From NCBI GenBank assembly GCA_000226015.1, contig JH155217.1, forward strand, positions 27,341 through 64,210: DNA of 36,870 nucleotides, given 5' to 3'. This document shows, piece after piece, positions 31,475-36,870 of the stretch (its first letter is position 1; each line of letters opens with the position of its first letter). The notes under the pieces were generated by a model. That model was not told the origin of the DNA. It saw nothing but the letters and a program-made list of their open reading frames with translations, and ran no database searches. The translations under genes and the position numbers were made by a program. Source of the stretch: Mnemiopsis leidyi (Eukaryota; Ctenophora; Tentaculata; Lobata; Bolinopsidae).

Positions 31475-32118
31475 CGACGGGGAAAAATTCTAGACGCGCA
31501 TCGCCCGTTAACGTAACAAGCAGGCCTAAGCAGCTAAATTTCCAGCCACCTGCACCATAGCCTAGCATTTGCCTTGCGTTGCGGCTTCGCGCGCGCCGCG
31601 CGGGGGCTGCCGCTTCACGGCAGCAGGTCAGGCAACGTCTGACAACATAGCATAGGTCGATAGTGAGAAAACCCCTACAATTAAGAAGAAATGCACTTTT
31701 ATTTTATGAAATCAAAATCGTTGGCTAAAGTCACATTTTGAAATATTGCAATGTGAAAAACGAAACAAATGGTTTATGAAGCAAACGGTTAGTTTTATTA
31801 ACAGTGCAATCAATACATATCATATACATACATATGATATATATACATATAACATATGATATTATGAAAATATGAAACATATCATCATCATCAAAGACAG
31901 TACTGTGTACCCACATAATGTATGTTTTTAAATACCTTATGTCTTGGGCCAGTGGTTAATTAGCTATTCAAACTGATAAAGCAAATGATTCTTCTTTACT
32001 TGTTTAAAAAATACTTGTTTTTCTTCTTTATAAAGTTACAATTGGCTTAATGTATATTCTGCCAATCGGTAATTTCAGCTGCTAGTCCACAGCCGCATAC
32101 CATATCAAATACAAATAG

Positions 32119-35100
32119 TCAATACCATGTATCACAATTTGTACGTCTCTCATAGTGGTTTGGAAGTGCACTCTTATTTAGTTTCGTGTTATATCCATTA
32201 TATCCAAAGGCATTAGCATCATTACTCAAAAATAAATATATATATTGCTTCATGAGATGAGGAATGTTGTCCCACATGGTTTTAACACCTTCCTTGCTCA
32301 TTACCCCTGAAAATGGGTAAATTTACGGGCAATGTCTAAGCATAGTAAATCAAGCTCCTTTGAGTTGCAATAGTATCACTTACAGAGCTAAAGTAAACAG
32401 ATGCGCCCCTACCTAACTGGGTACTCTCTATCTTAGGCAGGTTGTACTCGATACCCAGTCTATGCCGAAGAAACTCGTAATCCCTGTCCATTGTCTCAAC
32501 TGTTCCAATGAAATCATATCTGAAAGCGATTAAATTTTAACATTGATACTGTTTTTTAAGCCATTTTATCTAATAATCCCAGGTTTAAACTTTAAAGTCT
32601 TGAAACTACTACTTTGTAAGTTGATCTATTGATTTCTCAGCAAAATTGCATGCAGGCATAGCTGAGTGAAATCAGCAAAACGATTGAAAAGTCGATTGAA
32701 CGTGTACTAAGATTATCTTTCGTCCAGTTATTCACTGATTTTTGAAACTTCTTGTTTAATTGAATCATTGAAAAATAGTAGACGATTATCTTTCTTACTT
32801 TATTCTGCAGTGTCCACAGAGACTCAGCATGTCATTAAAATGAGTATTGACAATCAAATCTTTCTGTAAAATGTAAATTAGTTAAATCTCTAGTGGTTTT
32901 CCAAAAAAGTATAAATGTGTGACATTGTACTGCTGCGGTATTAATTTGCCACCACCCTTGAGTCTAAACCCCCCTCCCCCACTTCCATATTGTCCTCACC
33001 AAAATATCTAAAGGCCGCTTAGCAGACTATCTTTTTAGGTTCACAATAATCTTTGCTATGAATAGGACTATAATTATAGACCTATTCATAGCAAAGATTA
33101 TTGTGAACATTCCAACAGTTTTTGAGGGGCATCATTATGATTTTTTGGGCAAAGACATCAAACCTAAAAAAGACATCAAACCTAATGTATTGAAGCATTT
33201 TTTGTAACAAATTAGACCCTGTCCAGCTTACAAAAAAGATACATACATACATACATTATAGTATTATTCATAACAAAGATTTTGAATAATGCCCTCTTTC
33301 GAGTTCCATTCATAATAATCATACTCACAAGTAAGTCTCCATTGAAATCTTGAGGCATGAATATGAAGATCAGAAAAAATATTCCAAGGGACACAAATTT
33401 CTCCTTTTTGTTGGAACAATGACGTTCTAGCTCTGTGCTCATGTATCTGTATATCTGTTGATTTGTCTTTAAGACGGTAATAAGACTAAATATCAAGATC
33501 AACTATTCAAGTTATCTAACTTTTTTAGCAGTTTTGGTAAGAAAAATTCTGATTCCTGGGATAAATTCGCTTAACATTTACCTCATCAGGAATCAAATCT
33601 CCATCTGGCTTCAGTAATATCAGATCCTCTAGACTTTTACACATGTCATAAGCTCGTTTACTTCTGTATACCTTGAACATGTGCTCTTCGGAGGTTCCTA
33701 ATCGGAACAATTGACAGTTTTGTTTTAATTTTTTAAGATTTATTTTCATTCATCAGTTTATTAGACTATCATTTGATGCAGGTAGATTTCAATTGATAAA
33801 TATTTGTGTAACAAAGGATTAACCTGTAAATTTGTCCCTGTATGCTGAGAGCATTCTAGACAAGGGGTCCCTTACAAATGTGACCTTGTAATAATCTCTC
33901 TCTATAGTTTCTATCATCTTTAATCTCTGCAAATTGTTTGTCTTAACCTTAATTTGATGCAAAATAATCAACTGTTTGGTTGAGTGAGGGTTGATATTTG
34001 ACATAGATTAGGGTTACTTGTTTAAAACTTGTTTAAGTTACTCTACCAGCATCTTATATTGGGTCGAGAGTAGTGGACATAGAGGAAATACGAGTAAGAG
34101 TATTGCTATCAAGTATCAACTGATCAATATTACAGAAAATCTAGGCTGCACTTTTGCAGTTTTTGGAATGAAACTTACCTCAGGTCTCTTGTAGAAGTAG
34201 AGAGTGCCATTTTCTTGCCAATACTCTTTACCGTGGGGATATGTCATGTTTTTAGCTTCTTCTTCCGTTATTACTCCTCTTAGTCGTAGGATAAGTGTTT
34301 TCCAATTGGAGGATCCTGCAGGTGTTCAGAACTAAAGATACAGAGAATGGTAATTGTGGGGAGGTGTCACAAAAATTTTTGACATAAGACCCTTATCATA
34401 AATTGGAATAAATCAATATTGTCGGAAAGCTGTTACCGATACCATTTTACAACATTTTATTTTGTAAAATCAAATCAAACTCTGCTGAATTTCATAGTAA
34501 CATTTTGTATAAATAGAACTGCCATTGAGCTAAAGCTCTAGCTGAATAGAGGCAAGATCCATTTTGAGGAGTGGGGCACCAACAACAAAAAATCAAATTC
34601 GCTTAAGACATATGGCTGAAATCATGAAATTGCCTGAGCCCTGTTATACCTAAATTTATACTTTGTTGTAAATAACAGTTCTAAGATATTTAAAGTCATT
34701 TGTCATGTTTGTTTCATGGTAGGAACTAAGTTGAAAATTATTCAGTACTGAATATTTAATTTTCTCATATTGATTTGAACAATTGTGATTAGTTTCTAAT
34801 ACAGAATATTCTATGAGGGTCCGACGTGTTAATATTGGTAAGATATTTTATTAAAACTTTAATATCGACATTGAATTAGATTAATTCTTACAAAGATGAA
34901 AGTCGTTTTAATTGTGTGAAAAATTGATATCATAAACATGAGTAATTTTAACCTAAAATATTCTTTGAAATGTGGAGCATATAGACTTATCATCTTCAAT
35001 GTTCATGTAACCATGGCAACGTGTAATGTGGAGCATATAGACTTATCATCTTCAATGTTCATGTAACCATGGCAACGTGTAATGGGGACGATATATTTGT

Positions 35101-36553
35101 TCAGCAGCACGAAGGCCTATTTGTGAAATAACCTATATCATTCTTGGACTAATTATCTTCTGATTACGGTGCTTGCTGATCACCCCTTTATTTACATTAC
35201 TTTATAATTAGAGAGTATTTGTAAAGAACGAGGGTGCAGCAACTAGCAGCATGAAAATTTGGTGAGGGCCAATTAGTGGAGTGAATCTCTCTATTTAAAC
35301 ACACAAACATCATGAAAAGTTATTTCAGTTTGATTTTTCTAACAAGGAATTTTCCTCGTTAACTCCTACCTATTTTACCCATAACACACATAGCCATTTT
35401 CTTGTCGGGTACTGGCAGTAGACGCTTTACGATCCCTCTACTGGGATACAAACACGTTCTGTATTCCGGGTGTTGGGAACAGCGCTCCTCAACTCTCCTG
35501 GCCCTCTCTTCACCGTTCTGGAATGTTGTTATGTTAGACTTAGTGTTGTTGTTAGTTGGATTACTTAATTATATAAACTTTTTGATCGTTTACTAATAAC
35601 ACAGTAAATATACTCATTACATGAATGTTTACTGTCTTAATGCTCACTTTCTTAATGGTTTTAATGCCTACTGTTTTAATGCTTACTGTTTTAATGCTTA
35701 CTGTTTTAATGCTTACTGTTTTAATGCTTACTGTTTTAATGCTCACACTGTCTTAATGCTCACTGTTTTAATGCTCACTGTTTTAATACTTACTGTCTTA
35801 ATGCTCACTGTTTTAATGCTTACTGTTTTTAATGCTTACTGTTTTAATGCTTACTGTTTTAATGCTTACTGTTTTTAATCATTCTCAAATTATTTGTATA
35901 ATAGTAGTGTTGAAAGTGTTAAATATTTAATTTAATTCTTTAATACTTTCAACACTACTATTATTTCAACACTTATACAAATAATTGGAGAATGATTATG
36001 AACGTGTCTGTTCGAAATTATTTCGAGTAAAAAAGTTTCCTAAAAGATCGCATTTCTTAGTCATACAAAGAAAAGTAACATTCAAATCAGAACTGTTATG
36101 AGACTGAATAACTATCCGCTGCTGCTACAAATACAGAATTGTACTAACTTATTGTAAAGAACTAACCATTAGGGGGGGTTCCTCTCCATGGTTTTCAAAT
36201 AAGATTTGAACTGTCGGATTGTCGTTTACATCAGAGAGGAAATCTGAAGACAAAAGAGTATATTTTCGGTGTCCCTTAAATTCTTTTACGACTAGATCTC
36301 GCACTTACTCTTGGTCACTTGTCCAAGCATCATGGTGTTATTGGCAAATTGTGATTACATTGTGTAACAATTTGAAGGATTTGAAAAAAATACACTAATC
36401 GAAATTCAGCACAAATAGAAGACCGATACAAATGATTACAATATTTTAAACGAAAAGTCGAAAAATAAAGCTGAAATACTCACAAAAAAGGATGGTGAAG
36501 ACAGCAAGTAAGAGAACTAAAAACTTCAAGTACCATGTCCTTGTTGTAATCAT
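32119..36553 (-). CDS. Carbohydrate sulfotransferase, CHST8-14 family
   Basis: Nine coding exons on the - strand: 36553-36484, 36243-36167, 35517-35370, 34315-34179, 33926-33824, 33697-33582, 32863-32799, 32519-32413, 32306-32119 (1011 nt, 336 aa), all phases matching. Residues 1-6 are a short cytosolic end and 8-23 a hydrophobic signal anchor (LKFLVLLLAVFTILF), giving a type II Golgi protein. The 5'-phosphosulfate loop is KIGSSNWK (about 97-104; family form PKxxxSNWK) and the 3'-phosphate site is FVRDPLSRMLSAYRDKF (161-177). CGHC then YDFIGTVET (about 233-248) is the usual C-terminal block. These enzymes move sulfate from PAPS to GalNAc or related sugars on glycans such as chondroitin. The K of the first loop is preceded by MG rather than the common VP. 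The exact acceptor sugar cannot be read. Length is close to the family norm. Confidence 0.88.
33042..33108. repeat. Perfect 28-bp inverted repeat in a sulfotransferase intron
   Basis: gttcacaataatctttgcta (and 8 more bases) pairs with its reverse complement at 33081-33108 across an 11-base loop. Half-copies (attcataacaaagat type) occur at 33245-33285 and 640-672, which points to a small MITE family. Confidence 0.8.
34970..35085. repeat. 57-bp tandem duplication
   Basis: Two near-identical adjacent copies containing catatagacttatcatcttc and accatggcaacgtgtaat, inside sulfotransferase intron 3. Confidence 0.9.
35630..35878. repeat. 15-16-bp tandem repeat (ttttaatgcttactg)
   Basis: About sixteen units of ttttaatgcttactg with small variants, in sulfotransferase intron 2, about 110 bases upstream of the exon 3 acceptor. 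The repetitive open frames on both strands are artefacts. Confidence 0.9.
35877..36130. mobile_element. Fold-back plus copy of the 2-kb repeat family
   Basis: Arms at about 35877-35917 and 35945-35997 form an inverted repeat (agtagtgttgaaagt against actttcaacactact). From 35998 the sequence continues as a diverged copy of the right arm of the 1990-2650 element (gaacgtgtctgttcgaaat, then agtttcctaaaa). Confidence 0.7.
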
Positions 36554-36870
36554 TCACTAAAGCGCAAACACACGGCTCATCTGCCGATAACTCGATTAAG
36601 GGGGGTGCACATTGAACTGTGAAGCAGCACGTGAACTGTGATACTGGTTGCACGTGTCGCGGTGAGAACGAATAACGCGTGTCACGGTTAGGAGTTAGCA
36701 CGTGTATCGGTTACGACGTGACTCAGTTAGGACGTGTATTTGATAGGAGCTAAACAACGCTATTGTAAGCCAAGACGGGGCTGCTATTGAGTTCTGTGTA
36801 ATGACTAGATCTCGCACAGCTTTTCGTGTGACAACATATGAGCATTTGTACCCATCCCCTCTCTCTCTCT
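36554..36870. other. 5' flank of the sulfotransferase gene
   Basis: Upstream on the - strand. It holds several imperfect repeats of the kind gcacgtgt/gacgtgta (about 36630-36740) and ends in a CT microsatellite at the window edge. No promoter element can be assigned. Confidence 0.5.

Larger units (their letters stand above)
29198..32118. other. Repeat-rich intergenic region
   Basis: Between the ORF1-like gene and the last exon of the sulfotransferase. It holds family X repeats (29.68-29.77 inverted, 30.28-30.39, 30.60-30.68, 31.48-31.51 kb), a 191-bp fold-back MITE and a strong hairpin. A tttatt at about 31698-31703 (AATAAA on the - strand) may serve the sulfotransferase gene (weak). No coding region was found. 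Confidence 0.55.

Noticed and set aside
31440..31493. Helitron 3' end (hairpin followed by CTAG)
   Set aside because: CTAG is followed by A rather than T, and other copies of the same sequence continue through this point, so it is not a terminus.
33212..33502. Candidate extra sulfotransferase exon (FMPQDFNGDLL followed by GTGAGT)
   Set aside because: Exons 6 and 7 join in phase directly and give a continuous family match; adding this segment would interrupt it.
35561..35878. SIKTV and FNAYC repeat peptides on opposite strands
   Set aside because: Translations of the 15-16-bp tandem repeat in a sulfotransferase intron.

Overview
This window reads as nuclear DNA of an invertebrate animal. It is AT-rich and intron-bearing, with GT/AG introns, TTAGGG-type telomeric repeats, animal gene families and many short transposons and minisatellites. 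The lineage cannot be fixed from the sequence alone. An early-branching or fast-evolving marine invertebrate would fit, but that is a guess.

Layout. 1-2.9 kb holds microsatellites and a fold-back repeat. At 3.0-4.1 kb a single-exon rhodopsin-class GPCR lies on the + strand. 4.1-13.9 kb has no gene I can support: it holds a TIR element with a MULE transposase fragment, a pogo/Tigger-like MITE with TA duplications, head-to-head telomeric repeats, a tRNA-like SINE fragment, and a perfect 141-bp inverted repeat ending at a 10-N assembly gap.

Four multi-exon genes lie on the - strand and were rebuilt by splice-phase matching. CPSF6/7 has ten coding exons (20069 down to 13946, 468 aa). Zinc-finger gene B has six (24477 to 20889, 515 aa). 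Zinc-finger gene A has six (27268 to 25222, 414 aa). A CHST8-14-type carbohydrate sulfotransferase has nine (36553 to 32119, 336 aa). All intron phases agree and every model stays open to its stop. A + strand ORF at 28478-29197 resembles the ORF1 protein of a non-LTR retrotransposon. 29.6-31.7 kb carries GC-rich dispersed repeats shared with 11.3-13.0 kb, so related repeats lie on both sides of the CPSF6/zinc-finger block.

The most unusual signal is in the introns of CPSF6 and zinc-finger gene B. At many exon boundaries a tandem repeat begins at, contains or directly abuts the splice site. The acceptor of CPSF6 exon 8 is the first unit of a 12-copy 33-bp array, and a 91/92-bp unit carrying an acceptor plus the first exon bases is repeated five times before zinc-finger B exon 2. 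The introns thus hold arrays of duplicate splice sites. This could be a local mutational process or a source of alternative splicing; RNA-seq would tell.

The genes do not form an obvious pathway. CPSF6 acts in nuclear 3'-end processing, the zinc-finger pair looks like a tandem duplication of DNA-binding proteins, the sulfotransferase acts in the Golgi and the GPCR at the cell surface.
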